Assembly (NCBI GenBank): GCA_947631955.1
Contig: CANRNJ010000017.1
Coordinates: 1 to 64,000, forward strand
Direction of reading: 5' to 3'
Source of the DNA: an uncultured Lachnospiraceae bacterium
Lineage (GTDB): Bacteria; Bacillota; Clostridia; Lachnospirales; Lachnospiraceae
Length of the DNA stretch: 64,000 nucleotides
Positions 29,275 through 38,680 of the stretch are shown here, in pieces (the stretch's first letter is position 1; the number at the start of each line of letters is the position of its first letter). A model generated the notes under the pieces. The model worked only from the letters and a program-made list of their open reading frames with translations, made no database searches and had not been told where the DNA came from. A program made the translations under genes and the position numbers.

Positions 29275-30342
29275 TCAGAGCCCTCCGCCCGCAGTATAGG
29301 TGATGATCGCGATCTGGATCACAAACATGCCGATGGAAGACAGCGCGATCTTCAGCAGCATAAGATTTCCGTCGCCGACCCGGTTGGTGCAGTTGGATAT
29401 CCTCTTGTCGCTGACGATCCCGGCAAGCGCCGCTCCGAGTTTGATCACGCCCGTGTACAGGACCAGTTTGAAGACCGGTATGCTGCACAGGAGGAGCAGG
29501 ACCAGCGTAATGTACAGGCCGATGCTGTTCCTTATCAGCACAGCCGAGCCTGCCACCATCTCAAACATACCTTCCGTCAGACCGCCTATTCCGGGTATGG
29601 CGGACACCGCCTTTTTCAGCGCCGATGTCTGAAGGGAATCAATAACAGGTGATATCATTGCTTGGAGAAGACTGAATCCGGTTATGATTCCCAATGTAAG
29701 CTTAATGCAGAATCCAATGGCTTTATTCAGCAGCTCCAGAAGCAGCGTCAGCTTCTCTTCCATCCATATGCCGTTTATGACCGTCAGCATCACATAGACA
29801 TACACCATCGGCATAAGGATCGTCAGATACCCCCACTCAATGAGATAAATGATAAAGAGAAGGATATGGTAATAGGCGGCGGCCGAAGCGATCCCGGAGG
29901 CGCTTCCCACGGCGACGATATAGGTCGGGATATACAGTTTCATAAAAACGGTAACTGAATCCAGTATCTCCCTCACGACTGAGGAAGTGCCGGCATAGAC
30001 GTTCAAAAGCACACCAGTCAAAAGCATATAGACACAGTAAAAAGCGATATCGGATACCTGATGATCCTGAAAAAGATCCGCAAAATTCACAAAGACCGCA
30101 GCCGCGATCCCCAGAATGAGGATCGTTACAAAGAGCGTCCGCAGCTCGCCGGTCTGCGAAGAAAAAGCGCCCGACAGGCCGCCGCACAGTTCCTTCAGCG
30201 CCGCCCATATCCTCCCCTGAAGAATAAGTTCCATGACCGCCTTCCCGTCAAAAGTATATTCCGGAAAAAGCTGTCTGAAGTCCACCGCCGCGCTGTCCAT
30301 CCCCATTTCTTCCCAAAACAGGCCGTTCACATCGACTTCCAC
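29275..30342 (-). CDS. spoIIIAE: SpoIIIAE
   Basis: Multi-TM protein; operon order and SpoIIIAE-like sequence (GTSSVVREILDSVTVFMKLYIPTYIVAVGSASG). Confidence 0.93.
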   Translation of the reverse strand: MEVDVNGLFWEEMGMDSAAVDFRQLFPEYTFDGKAVMELILQGRIWAALKELCGGLSGAFSSQTGELRTLFVTILILGIAAAVFVNFADLFQDHQVSDIAFYCVYMLLTGVLLNVYAGTSSVVREILDSVTVFMKLYIPTYIVAVGSASGIASAAAYYHILLFIIYLIEWGYLTILMPMVYVYVMLTVINGIWMEEKLTLLLELLNKAIGFCIKLTLGIITGFSLLQAMISPVIDSLQTSALKKAVSAIPGIGGLTEGMFEMVAGSAVLIRNSIGLYITLVLLLLCSIPVFKLVLYTGVIKLGAALAGIVSDKRISNCTNRVGDGNLMLLKIALSSIGMFVIQIAIITYTAGGGL

Positions 30343-30354
30343 GCAACATCCCTC

Positions 30355-30741
30355 CTACCCGGCGATCGTCTGTATGCTTTCGATAAGCGCGGTCAGTATC
30401 GGCATACCGATCAGCAGGATATAGAGTTTGCCGATCATCTCAACTTGTCCGGCTATACCGCTGTAACCGGAATCTTTACATATCCCGGCGCAGAACTCAC
30501 AGGCGTAGGTCGCGCCCGCCGCCTTGAGCAGAACAGTTAAATAACTATAGTTATCTTTTAAATATGTGCGGAGCCGGTCTATCTCGGACAAAATCCCCGC
30601 GAAGTACCGCACGCCGTATCCTAAAAGGATCGTGCACACGGCGATCCCGATATAGACGCCGTACTCCGCCTTATGATCTTTCAGGGGAACGGCGAGCAAA
30701 ATGCCCACGACCCCGATCAGACTGACCTTTATTATCTCCAT
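30355..30741 (-). CDS. spoIIIAD: SpoIIIAD
   Basis: MEIIKVSLIGVVGILLAVPLKDHKAEYGVYIGIAVCTILL; operon position. Confidence 0.92.
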   Translation of the reverse strand: MEIIKVSLIGVVGILLAVPLKDHKAEYGVYIGIAVCTILLGYGVRYFAGILSEIDRLRTYLKDNYSYLTVLLKAAGATYACEFCAGICKDSGYSGIAGQVEMIGKLYILLIGMPILTALIESIQTIAG

Positions 30742-30767
30742 GCTATCCTCTCCCGCCGTCCGGCACA

Positions 30768-30962
30768 CTACAAAGCAAACAGATCTTGGATCATGACGAA
30801 CAGATCATATATATAAGGTATGATCCACGTCAAAACAAGGATCAGCCCCGCCAGACTGATCAGAAACGCATGATCGTCCCTGCCGCTGTGTTTCAATATT
30901 TGATTCAGTATCGTGATCAGGATACCAACCGCTGCTATCCTGAATATCAGACTTACGTCCAT
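30768..30962 (-). CDS. spoIIIAC: SpoIIIAC
   Basis: MDVSLIFRIAAVGILITILNQILKHSGRDDHAFLISLAGLILVLTWIIPYI. Confidence 0.94.
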   Translation of the reverse strand: MDVSLIFRIAAVGILITILNQILKHSGRDDHAFLISLAGLILVLTWIIPYIYDLFVMIQDLFAL

Positions 30963-30983
30963 GTGTCCTCCTCTTTGCCTCTC

Positions 30984-31502
30984 CTAGATCAGCATGATCA
31001 CTATAAACACGCCGGCCAGAAGACTGACGCTCAATATCACTTTCGATTTATCCTCACAGGCCTCCTCCGCCCTGCGGCAGTTTCTGACAAGCAGTTCCAC
31101 GGACCTGCCGATGCTCTCCGCCTGAAGTTTTTCTTCTTGGGCAGCCATATTCTGCGGCATATTTCTAAGGATATCTTTCTCTTCTTCAAAAAGGGGCGCC
31201 CCGCGCAGGCAGATGTCCGTCTGTCGTTTCCACACGCGGTCAAAGGGAAGCGCCTCCGGCCCGCTCACCTTTTCATAGATCTGCTGGAAACATATCCGGT
31301 ATGCCGGACTGCAGTTCTCCTTTAAGATCAGACAGATCTCCGGCATGGTATGCTTGCCGTAGACGATCTCGTCCCGGATCCTCTGAATGATCCCGATCAA
31401 TTCTTTCAGGTGCCGTACCCTGCTGCGCTCCTCGCCGACCCTGCTGACGCCCCATCCCGCGCACCCTGCCAGAATACAGGCTATTCCCGCCATCTTAAAC
31501 AT
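30984..31502 (-). CDS. spoIIIAB: SpoIIIAB
   Basis: KELIGIIQRIRDEIVYGKHTMPEICLILKE; operon position. Confidence 0.92.
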   Translation of the reverse strand: MFKMAGIACILAGCAGWGVSRVGEERSRVRHLKELIGIIQRIRDEIVYGKHTMPEICLILKENCSPAYRICFQQIYEKVSGPEALPFDRVWKRQTDICLRGAPLFEEEKDILRNMPQNMAAQEEKLQAESIGRSVELLVRNCRRAEEACEDKSKVILSVSLLAGVFIVIMLI

Positions 31503-32440
31503 CGGTTTCCTCTCCCGTCACAGACCTTCTCCACATGGCACTCCCCGCCCCGTCTGGTAAGCACCACATAACGTTCAAACAGACCCTCTTCAATAACATC
31601 ACGCATGTAATTTTTATTTTTGATCTCCTCTACGGAACTGCCGTGGATGGTCGCGATCAGCCTGCACCCGCACCCGCTCGCCATGCGGAGCGCCTGTATA
31701 TCGCTCTCGCCGCCCAATTCGTCCACGGCAAGCACCTGAGGCGCCATCGCCCGGATCAACATCATCATGCCCTCCCGTTTCGGGCATCCGTCCAGCACGT
31801 CCGTGCGGATCCCCACATCGTTCTGAGCCACTCCCAGATAGCTGCCCGCGATCTCCGAGCGCTCATCCACCACGCTTACATTGACCCCTCTGCCATAGGC
31901 ATTGCCGTTCGATGCATTTCTGACCAGATCCCGCAGCAGGGTCGTCTTGCCGCATCCCGGCGGCGAGATCAGCAGCGTGCTGTAAAGCCGTCCCTCCCCG
32001 TCATAAAGGCAGGGAAGCAGCGCGTCGGACGCCCCGATGATCTGATGCGCGATGCGGATATTTAAATAACGTATGTATTTTATATTGCGTATCCGCTCAG
32101 CGTCCTCCATCACGACCTGTCCGGACAAACCTACGCGGTGCCCGCCCTGTATGGTCAAAAAGCCCTGCCGGATCTCATCGGCAAACGCATAGACGGAATA
32201 CTGGCACAGATGTTTCAGTATCTCCTCCAGTTCCTCCGGTGTGGCCTGCCCGCTTTCCGGCGGCCTGTCCACCAATGCGCCCTTTTCGTCCACAAATTTT
32301 TCCCCGTCGGTAAACAGCGCACAAGCCGGACATTCTGCGCGCAGCCGGATCTCCTGAAGCTGATCGGCCCGTTTGGCGGCTTCCTTCCAACGGCCGCGCA
32401 TGTGTTCCGGAAACATATGTAAAATCGCTTCGCTCTTCAT
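31481..32440 (-). CDS. spoIIIAA: SpoIIIAA ATPase
   Basis: LLISPPGCGKTTLLRDLVRNAS; VVDERSEIAGSYLGVAQNDVGIRTDVLDGCPKREGMMMLIRAMAPQVLAVDELGG. Confidence 0.95.
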   Translation of the reverse strand: MKSEAILHMFPEHMRGRWKEAAKRADQLQEIRLRAECPACALFTDGEKFVDEKGALVDRPPESGQATPEELEEILKHLCQYSVYAFADEIRQGFLTIQGGHRVGLSGQVVMEDAERIRNIKYIRYLNIRIAHQIIGASDALLPCLYDGEGRLYSTLLISPPGCGKTTLLRDLVRNASNGNAYGRGVNVSVVDERSEIAGSYLGVAQNDVGIRTDVLDGCPKREGMMMLIRAMAPQVLAVDELGGESDIQALRMASGCGCRLIATIHGSSVEEIKNKNYMRDVIEEGLFERYVVLTRRGGECHVEKVCDGRGNRCLRWRE

Positions 32441-32458
32441 TACGCCTCCCCCTATCTC

Positions 32459-32487
32459 AATATATGAAATGTTGTCCAAGTTATGAC
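32459..32487 (-). promoter_or_regulatory. Candidate sigma-E-type promoter for spoIIIA operon
   Basis: Minus strand GTCATAA-N14-CATATATT ending ~19 bp before the spoIIIAA ATG (with GGGGGAGG RBS); resembles sigma-E consensus. Confidence 0.5.
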
Positions 32488-32490
32488 AGC

Positions 32491-32591
32491 AACGAGAGGA
32501 AACAAGCTTTTGCCGGTTTTACTCGTCATCGCGACATTCGCCAAATTGACAGGCAGGCTTGCCAGCTTGGCGCATTGCGCGCGCAAAAAAA
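32491..32591. repeat. Dispersed structured repeat, copy B
   Basis: AACGAGAGGAAAC...GTTTTACTCGTCATCGCGACATTCGCCAAATTGACAGGCAGGCTTGCCAGCTTGGCGCATTGCGCGCGCAAAAAAA. Confidence 0.9.
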
Positions 32592-32613
32592 GAAGCCGCC
32601 ATACCGGCAGCTC
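32585..32613 (-). terminator. rarA terminator
   Basis: Minus GAGCTGCC-GGTAT-GGCGGCTTCTTTTTTT. Confidence 0.75.
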
Positions 32614-32682
32614 CCGATCTTTCTTTTTTCGGATCCGTATATCCCGATCCTTATCCACTGATTTCTGCTTTCCCTGCGCGCC

Positions 32683-34008
32683 TTAATCCCTGTGCGCACG
32701 CTTCCACTCCATTATCGCATCCAGACGCTTTTTCACCTCGGCCTCCCCGCCCTGTGAGGTCGGGTAATAATACCGGCATCCCCGTTTCGATTCCGGCATA
32801 CATTCCATGTTGGTCAGCTTGTCTTCCGTATCATGGGCGTACTGATATCCGGCGCCGTAGGCAAGATCCTTCATCAGCCCGGTCGGCGCATTGCGAAGCT
32901 GCAGAGGGACCGGCTCGTTATTCTCCGTCCGGATATCCCTTTTACAGTTCTCGCACGCCGTATACAACGCGTTTGACTTGGGCGCCATCGCAAGGTAGAC
33001 GGCCGCGTGGGTCAGATGGACGTCGCACTCCGGCATCCCCAGAAAGTGACAGGCCTGATAGGCCGCCACCGCCAGCGGGAGCGCGTGGCTGTCCGCCATC
33101 CCTATATCCTCGCTTGCAAAACGTATCAGCCGTCTGGCTATATAGAGCGGATCCTCTCCGCCCTCCAGCATCCGGAGCATCCAATAGACGGCCGCGTCCG
33201 GGTCGCTGTTGCGCATGGATTTATGCAGAGCGGAGATCAGATTGTAGTGTTCCTCGCCCGTTTTATCATACAAGAGCGACTTGCGGCTTATGCACTGGGA
33301 CAGCCCTTGATCCGTCACCACGATGCTTCCCTCGGATGTGATCTCCCCGTTTAACACCGCCATTTCCAGAGTGTTCAGAGCCGTTCTGGCGTCCCCGTCA
33401 GCGAAGGCGGCGACGGCTTTCAACTGCTCGTCGCTCATCACGACCTTCTGCGCGCCGAACCCTTTTGGACTGGTCAAGGCGTTCTGCAGAAGGCGCACCA
33501 GATCTTTTTCTTCCAGCGCTTTCAGCACAAACACCCGGCAGCGTGACAGAAGCGCGGCGTTTACCTCAAAAGAAGGATTCTCGGTGGTCGCGCCGATGAG
33601 TACGATGCTGCCCTTTTCCACAAACGGAAGAAAGGCGTCCTGCTGCGCTTTGTTGAAACGATGGATCTCGTCCACGAACAAAACGGTGCGCACGCCCATC
33701 CTGCGTCCGGCTTCCGCCTGATTCATAACTTCTTTGATCTCCTTGATCCCGCTCGTCACCGCGCTGAAATTGATAAATTCCGCCTTCGTCCGGCTCGCGA
33801 TGATACTGGCAAGCGTTGTCTTGCCGACTCCCGGAGGCCCCCAGAAGATCATGGAGGAGATCTGGTCCTTCTCTATGATCTGCCGAAGCATCCTGCCCGG
33901 TCCAAGCAGATGTTCCTGCCCGACGAAATCTTCCAGTTTCTGCGGCCGCAGCCGGCTGGCGAGCGGGACCGTTTCTTCCCTGTTGTCAAAAAAAGTAAGC
34001 TGTTCCAT
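32683..34008 (-). CDS. rarA: Replication-associated recombination protein A
   Basis: [68 protein letters not shown]. Confidence 0.95.
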   Translation of the reverse strand: MEQLTFFDNREETVPLASRLRPQKLEDFVGQEHLLGPGRMLRQIIEKDQISSMIFWGPPGVGKTTLASIIASRTKAEFINFSAVTSGIKEIKEVMNQAEAGRRMGVRTVLFVDEIHRFNKAQQDAFLPFVEKGSIVLIGATTENPSFEVNAALLSRCRVFVLKALEEKDLVRLLQNALTSPKGFGAQKVVMSDEQLKAVAAFADGDARTALNTLEMAVLNGEITSEGSIVVTDQGLSQCISRKSLLYDKTGEEHYNLISALHKSMRNSDPDAAVYWMLRMLEGGEDPLYIARRLIRFASEDIGMADSHALPLAVAAYQACHFLGMPECDVHLTHAAVYLAMAPKSNALYTACENCKRDIRTENNEPVPLQLRNAPTGLMKDLAYGAGYQYAHDTEDKLTNMECMPESKRGCRYYYPTSQGGEAEVKKRLDAIMEWKRAHRD

Positions 34009-34013
34009 CGATG

Positions 34014-34135
34014 ACCCCTTTTAACCTGAAAGCGCCTTCCCAGAAAAAACACCCTTCCTCTGAAAAACGCTCTTTCTCTGAAAAACACTCTTCCTCTGAA
34101 AACGCTCTTTCCCCGGAAAACGCTCCTTATCTGGA
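34014..34135. repeat. Degenerate ~18 bp tandem array (about 6 units) starting at the stop of the ABC ATPase gene
   Basis: Minus: GCTTTCCAGATAAGGAGCG|TTTTCCGGGGAAAGAGCG|TTTTCAGAGGAAGAGTG|TTTTTCAGAGAAAGAGCG|TTTTTCAGAGGAAGGGTG|TTTTTTCTGGGAAGGCGC. Confidence 0.85.
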
Positions 34136-34930
34136 AAGCAGGATCCGGTCGTTGTCCAGCTGCTTTCCGGCGTTGTCCTGAAACTGTTTCAGCAGGTCGT
34201 CGATCGTGAGCCTGCTCCTTTCTTCCCCCTGAACGTCGAACACGATCGACCCTCCGTCCATCATGAGCGTCCGGTTTCCCAGTTCAAGCGCCTGATGCAT
34301 GTTGTGCGTGACCATAAGGCAGGTGATCCTGCGCTCCGCAACGATCCTGCGCGTCAGTTCCAGCACTTTTTCCGCCGTCGAGGGATCGAGCGCCGCCGTG
34401 TGCTCATCCAGAAGCAGTATCCTAGGCGTCACCATAGTCGCCATGAGCAGCGTGAGCGCCTGCCTCTGGCCGCCGGACAGAAGACCTACCGGCTGTTTCA
34501 TGCGATCCTCCAATCCCATGTTCAATAGTGACAGCTGTTCCCGGAACATCTGCTTCTCCTTGCCGCTTATCCGGCTGAAATACGCATGGGACGCCGTGGA
34601 AGCCCGCAGATACGCAAGCGCCATATTTTCCTCTATGGTCATATGCGGCGCCGTTCCCTTCAGCGGATCTTGGAACAGATGTCCGATCACCTTGCTGCGG
34701 ACATGTTCTTTCCGGTATGTGATATCCTCTCCGGCCAGAAAGATCTGTCCTTCATCCACATAGAAAAGGCCGGTTATGGCATTGAACAGCGTGGATTTGC
34801 CCGCTCCGTTGCTCCCCACGATGGTCGCGAAATCTCCGTCCGCCAGTTCCAGACTTACTTTATTTAACGCTTTCTTCTCATTGACGGTCCCCGCGTTGAA
34901 GGTCTTGGATATCTTCTTAAGCGTCAGCAT
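34127..34930 (-). CDS. ABC transporter ATP-binding protein (TrpZ-like)
   Basis: IVGSNGAGKSTLFNAITG; LLSGGQRQALTLLMATMVTPRILLLDEHTAALD. Confidence 0.9.
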   Translation of the reverse strand: MLTLKKISKTFNAGTVNEKKALNKVSLELADGDFATIVGSNGAGKSTLFNAITGLFYVDEGQIFLAGEDITYRKEHVRSKVIGHLFQDPLKGTAPHMTIEENMALAYLRASTASHAYFSRISGKEKQMFREQLSLLNMGLEDRMKQPVGLLSGGQRQALTLLMATMVTPRILLLDEHTAALDPSTAEKVLELTRRIVAERRITCLMVTHNMHQALELGNRTLMMDGGSIVFDVQGEERSRLTIDDLLKQFQDNAGKQLDNDRILLSR

Positions 34931-35871
34931 CTATCTTCACCTTCCTCTCCGTCGTCCACAACCGCCATCCGCCGCGACCGATAGAAAGAAGCCTTGCCCT
35001 TCAAATAAGGGAAGGCGATCGCAAACGCCACGATCAGCGCGGATACCAGTTTCAGGCACTCTGCGGGCACGCTCATCCGCAGCGCGACCGCCACGATGAA
35101 ACGATACAGACAGCTTCCGAGAATAACACCTGTTACTCTTTTGAACATCCCGCCTTTGCCAATCAGCGTTTCCCCGATGATCAGACTGGCCAGCGCTATC
35201 GTTACCATGCCGGTGCCGAGATTGATATCGCAGGATTTCTGATACTGAGCGAGGATCGCTCCGGAAAGGGCCGTCAGCGAATTGGCCACACACAGCCCGA
35301 CCGTAATCGTAAACACGGGATTGATACTGGAGGCTTTCACCATATATTCGTTATCTCCCGTGGCACGGATCGACAATCCCAGCCGCGTGTTGAGAAACCA
35401 CGCTAAAATAACACCTATTATTAATACAATGGCCGCCACAATGGCGATCTTATACCAGTCCCCGTACCACGAAGCATCGGACACTTCCTTTGCCATGCCG
35501 AAGATCGTATCGCAGCCGAACAGATTGACATTGGACGAAAAATCCATGACCGCAATGTTGACCGTGTACAGGCCCGTATTGACGATGATCCCCGCCAGAA
35601 TGGACGGGACACCCATTTTTGTCTGTAAAAACGCGGTCACATAACCGGAGCAGACCCCGGCGGCCATCGCCGCCGGAAACGCCAGAAACGGATGCCCCGA
35701 TATCGTCACGACCGCGCCCACGGAACAGCCGAGCGTAAAACAGCCGTCCGTGGACAGATCCGCAATGTTTAAAATACTGAATGATATGAACAGAGCAAGC
35801 GCCACAAGGGAATAGATACATCCCAGTTCCAACGCGCTCTGTACGATCGATAATGTGAAAATAGATCCCAT
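34924..35871 (-). CDS. ABC transporter permease (TrpY-like)
   Basis: LGCIYSLVALALFISFSILNIADLSTDGCFTLGCSVGAVVTISG; operon with the ATPase and substrate-binding protein. Confidence 0.88.
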   Translation of the reverse strand: MGSIFTLSIVQSALELGCIYSLVALALFISFSILNIADLSTDGCFTLGCSVGAVVTISGHPFLAFPAAMAAGVCSGYVTAFLQTKMGVPSILAGIIVNTGLYTVNIAVMDFSSNVNLFGCDTIFGMAKEVSDASWYGDWYKIAIVAAIVLIIGVILAWFLNTRLGLSIRATGDNEYMVKASSINPVFTITVGLCVANSLTALSGAILAQYQKSCDINLGTGMVTIALASLIIGETLIGKGGMFKRVTGVILGSCLYRFIVAVALRMSVPAECLKLVSALIVAFAIAFPYLKGKASFYRSRRMAVVDDGEEGEDRC

Positions 35872-35920
35872 GAAAACCTCTTTTCGTTCTCTTTACCGTC
35901 AGCTGTGCCGCTGCCCGTTT

Positions 35921-37075
35921 TTACTCAAACTCTTCCGCCGTGGTGATCTCCCGCAGTTCTTCACACATATCCGTGAACGCGCTGTAATCCAGACCGATCG
36001 CCGACGCCGTTTCGGTATTGACCGTTGCGATGCCGTTGTCCAATGTCACTACCGGTGTGGAAGCCGGGTCGGCGCCGTTTACCAGAATATCCACCACCAG
36101 ATCGGCCGTAGCCGTTCCGAGTTCTTCATAATTTACGCCGTAACCTAAGAACGCGCCGTTCAAAGCAAAGGAATCGGCTCCGCAGTAATGCGGGATCCCC
36201 GCATCGATGAATTTCTCATAGATCGCCAGTTCCGCCGTCATAACCGTGTTGTCGGTAGGCGTAAAGACCGCGTCGCAGCCGTCGGCGATCAGCGCATCCG
36301 CCGCCAGAGAAACCTCGTCGTTGGTGGTGCCGGTCTTCTCCTCGACCGCCACGCCTTTCTCCATGCAGTATGCCGTCGCATCCATTACCGGCTGTGTGGA
36401 AGAATCTTCACTCTTGCTGTAGAGAAGGCCGACTTTCTGGATGTCCGGATCCGCCGCAAACATCAGGTCCATGATCGCTTCGGTGTCCAGTGCATCGGAA
36501 GTACCTGTTATATTGGAACCCGGCGCCTCCATGCTGGCCACAAGCCCTGCGCCCACGGGATCGGATACTGCGGAGAATACGACCGGGATCTGATTCTCTT
36601 CCGTAGCGTTCTGCATGATCATCGCTACCGGCGTCGCGATCGGCACGATCACATCCACTTCCGAAGCGACAAGTTCGGAAGCGATCTGGTTCAGCGTCGT
36701 CGCATCCGCCTGACCGTTATAAACGTAATCGCTGTAGTCAAAAGTAACGCCCAGCTCCGCCGCCTTGGCATCCAGTTCCGCCTCGATCGCCGACTCGATC
36801 TGATTCAGTGAAGCGTCGTCCACATACTGTACGATACCGACCTTATATACCGCGCCTGCCGCATCGGCCGTATCCGCCGCATCTGCCGCATCGGCTGTGT
36901 CTGCTGCATCCGCGTCCGCGCTGCTCTCCGCCGTATCGCTCTCCCCGGCTTCCACGCCTGCATCCGTGCCGCTCTGGCCGGAATCGGTACTGCCGGAATC
37001 TGCGCCGCCGCACCCTGTAAGCGCAGCCGATAACATAACGGCCGCAATTAATAATCCTGCTGCTTTCTTTTTCAT
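35921..37075 (-). CDS. ABC transporter substrate-binding lipoprotein (TrpX-like)
   Basis: MKKKAAGLLIAAVMLSAALTGCGG lipobox; KVGIVQYVDDASLNQIESAIEAEL...; VPIATPVAMIMQNATEENQIPVVFSAVSDPVGAGLV. Confidence 0.88.
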   Translation of the reverse strand: MKKKAAGLLIAAVMLSAALTGCGGADSGSTDSGQSGTDAGVEAGESDTAESSADADAADTADAADAADTADAAGAVYKVGIVQYVDDASLNQIESAIEAELDAKAAELGVTFDYSDYVYNGQADATTLNQIASELVASEVDVIVPIATPVAMIMQNATEENQIPVVFSAVSDPVGAGLVASMEAPGSNITGTSDALDTEAIMDLMFAADPDIQKVGLLYSKSEDSSTQPVMDATAYCMEKGVAVEEKTGTTNDEVSLAADALIADGCDAVFTPTDNTVMTAELAIYEKFIDAGIPHYCGADSFALNGAFLGYGVNYEELGTATADLVVDILVNGADPASTPVVTLDNGIATVNTETASAIGLDYSAFTDMCEELREITTAEEFE

Positions 37076-37118
37076 AATTTCCTCCATTCCGAAGCCTGCG
37101 CTTCTGTCTTTTTTGTGC

Positions 37119-37219
37119 AACGAAATGAAACTCGCTCCGCAGTTTCATTCGTTATCGCGACATTCGCCAAATTGACAAGCAAGCTTGTCAGCTTGGCTCA
37201 TTGTCCGCGTAAAAAAAAA
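37119..37219. repeat. Dispersed structured repeat, copy C
   Basis: AACGAAATGAAACTCGCTCCGCAGTTTCATTCGTTATCGCGACATTCGCCAAATTGACAAGCAAGCTTGTCAGCTTGGCTCATTGTCCGCGTAAAAAAAAA; core differs from copy A at 3 of 66 positions. Confidence 0.9.
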
Positions 37220-37555
37220 CCGTCCCAGACAAATATCTGAGACGGTAATAAACCTTATTATCGCGGTGCCACTCAACTTGACGCGTTTTACAGCGCGCCC
37301 ACCTCCGTTCACATACACCCTGATGCTCCGTGCCGCGGCCGCTTCTTAACGATGCCTCTTTTTAAGGCCGCGTCCCGCTTCTGCATCACGCTATACATGC
37401 CGCATGGATAACGGGTGCGGTTCCCGCCGGCTCCTACTGTTATTTCAGGCCGGCCTCAAAAGTCCATTCAAAACATTCCCCGTGCCGCTTTTCCACCAAC
37501 CGCGGCTCTCTGCGCCGGTTCCCTGTTCCTACTACTCTTTCTCGCAGGTTTCAAC
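37211..37555 (-). promoter_or_regulatory. T-box leader (probable tRNA-Trp specificity) upstream of the trpX-like gene
   Basis: Minus GAGTGGCACCGCGATAA T-box motif, AGAGAGCC...GGTTGGTGGAAA stem I features, terminator CCGTCTCAGATATTTGTCTGGGACGGTTTTTTTTT; candidate specifier TGG in GAATGGACTTTTGAGG (~37464-37466). Confidence 0.92.
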
Positions 37556-37804
37556 AAACTATTCTTGATAAAATCAAAAAATTATATTTTTTATACCATA
37601 GTATATCTTTACCAAATTGTCAATATAAATTTTATGCAAAATTTTTCCAAAGTTTCCAGAAACCGACCGGCTTTCCATAAGAACACTTTTCTTTTTTTTG
37701 AAAAAACCGTGTAAATGTATAGCAATTTTGGCGCAAAAAGGTTAGAATACATCTTATGGCAGGTCTGTCGGACTCAGAAGGCCAACTATAAGGGGATAGA
37801 TCAT

Positions 37805-38680
37805 ATGAAACTGGATATGCATTGTCATACAAAAGAAGGCTCGCCCGACGGCAAAGTAGGGCTGACGGAAAACATAGAGATCCTGAAACAGAAGGGTTAT
37901 CAGGGTATGCTGATCACGGACCACGACTCCTATAAAGCATACCGCTTCTATCAGAAGCTGTCCCCCAAACCCGAAGATTTTCTTGTCTTAAAAGGGATCG
38001 AATACGATACCATCGACGCGGGGCACATGCTGATCGTCATGCCCACGGATGTCAAACTGCCGATTTTGGAGCTGCGCGGACTGCCGATCGTACTGCTGAT
38101 CGAAATCGTCCATCATTACGGCGGCATCATCGGGCCCGCCCATCCCTGCGGCGAGAAGTTTCTAAGCATCTTCAACACGCTGCGCGGCAGACTGGCCGAC
38201 ATCATTTACCGGAAATTTGACTTTATCGAAGGGTACAACGCCTGTGAGGACGCGGATTCCAACCTGCGGGCCATGAGGCTTGCAAAGGAGCACGATCTGC
38301 CCTGCTTCGGCGGAAGCGACTCGCACAAACCGGACAGCGTAGGCCTCGGTTACACGATCCTTCAGGAAAACATTGCGAGCGAAACGGATCTGATCGATTA
38401 CATCCGTTCGGGCAAACCCACCCTTGCCGGTGGGACCCATTACGAACATACGACCAGAGCCAAACTCGGCAGAGTCAACAAGGTGCTGGTATACTCATTC
38501 TGGTTCTACAACAGGGCGCTGGCCCTCTTAAGCCGCAAAGCGAGGAATCTGGAGCTTATGGAAAGCCAGATCATCGAATCCATCCGCACCGGACAGTGCC
38601 GCAGACGCAGATATGTGGTCCTCAGCCCCGACACAGACCGATCCGCCCATAACGATCTTCCTGATCGGATCCGTCAATGA
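37805..38680 (+). CDS. PHP-domain metal-dependent phosphoesterase
   Basis: MKLDMHCHTKEGSPDGKVGL; GMLITDHDSYKAYRFY; GGIIGPAHPCGEK; CFGGSDSHKPDSVG. Confidence 0.9.
   Translation: MKLDMHCHTKEGSPDGKVGLTENIEILKQKGYQGMLITDHDSYKAYRFYQKLSPKPEDFLVLKGIEYDTIDAGHMLIVMPTDVKLPILELRGLPIVLLIEIVHHYGGIIGPAHPCGEKFLSIFNTLRGRLADIIYRKFDFIEGYNACEDADSNLRAMRLAKEHDLPCFGGSDSHKPDSVGLGYTILQENIASETDLIDYIRSGKPTLAGGTHYEHTTRAKLGRVNKVLVYSFWFYNRALALLSRKARNLELMESQIIESIRTGQCRRRRYVVLSPDTDRSAHNDLPDRIRQ

Noticed and set aside
28616-29488. Long N-terminal extensions in the ORF track (spoIIIAF to 29488, nadK to 16802, xseB to 20868, glgA to 11294, spoIVB to 13441)
   Set aside because: Extensions overlap upstream genes out of frame or cross intergenic DNA; internal starts with RBS and conserved N-termini were preferred.
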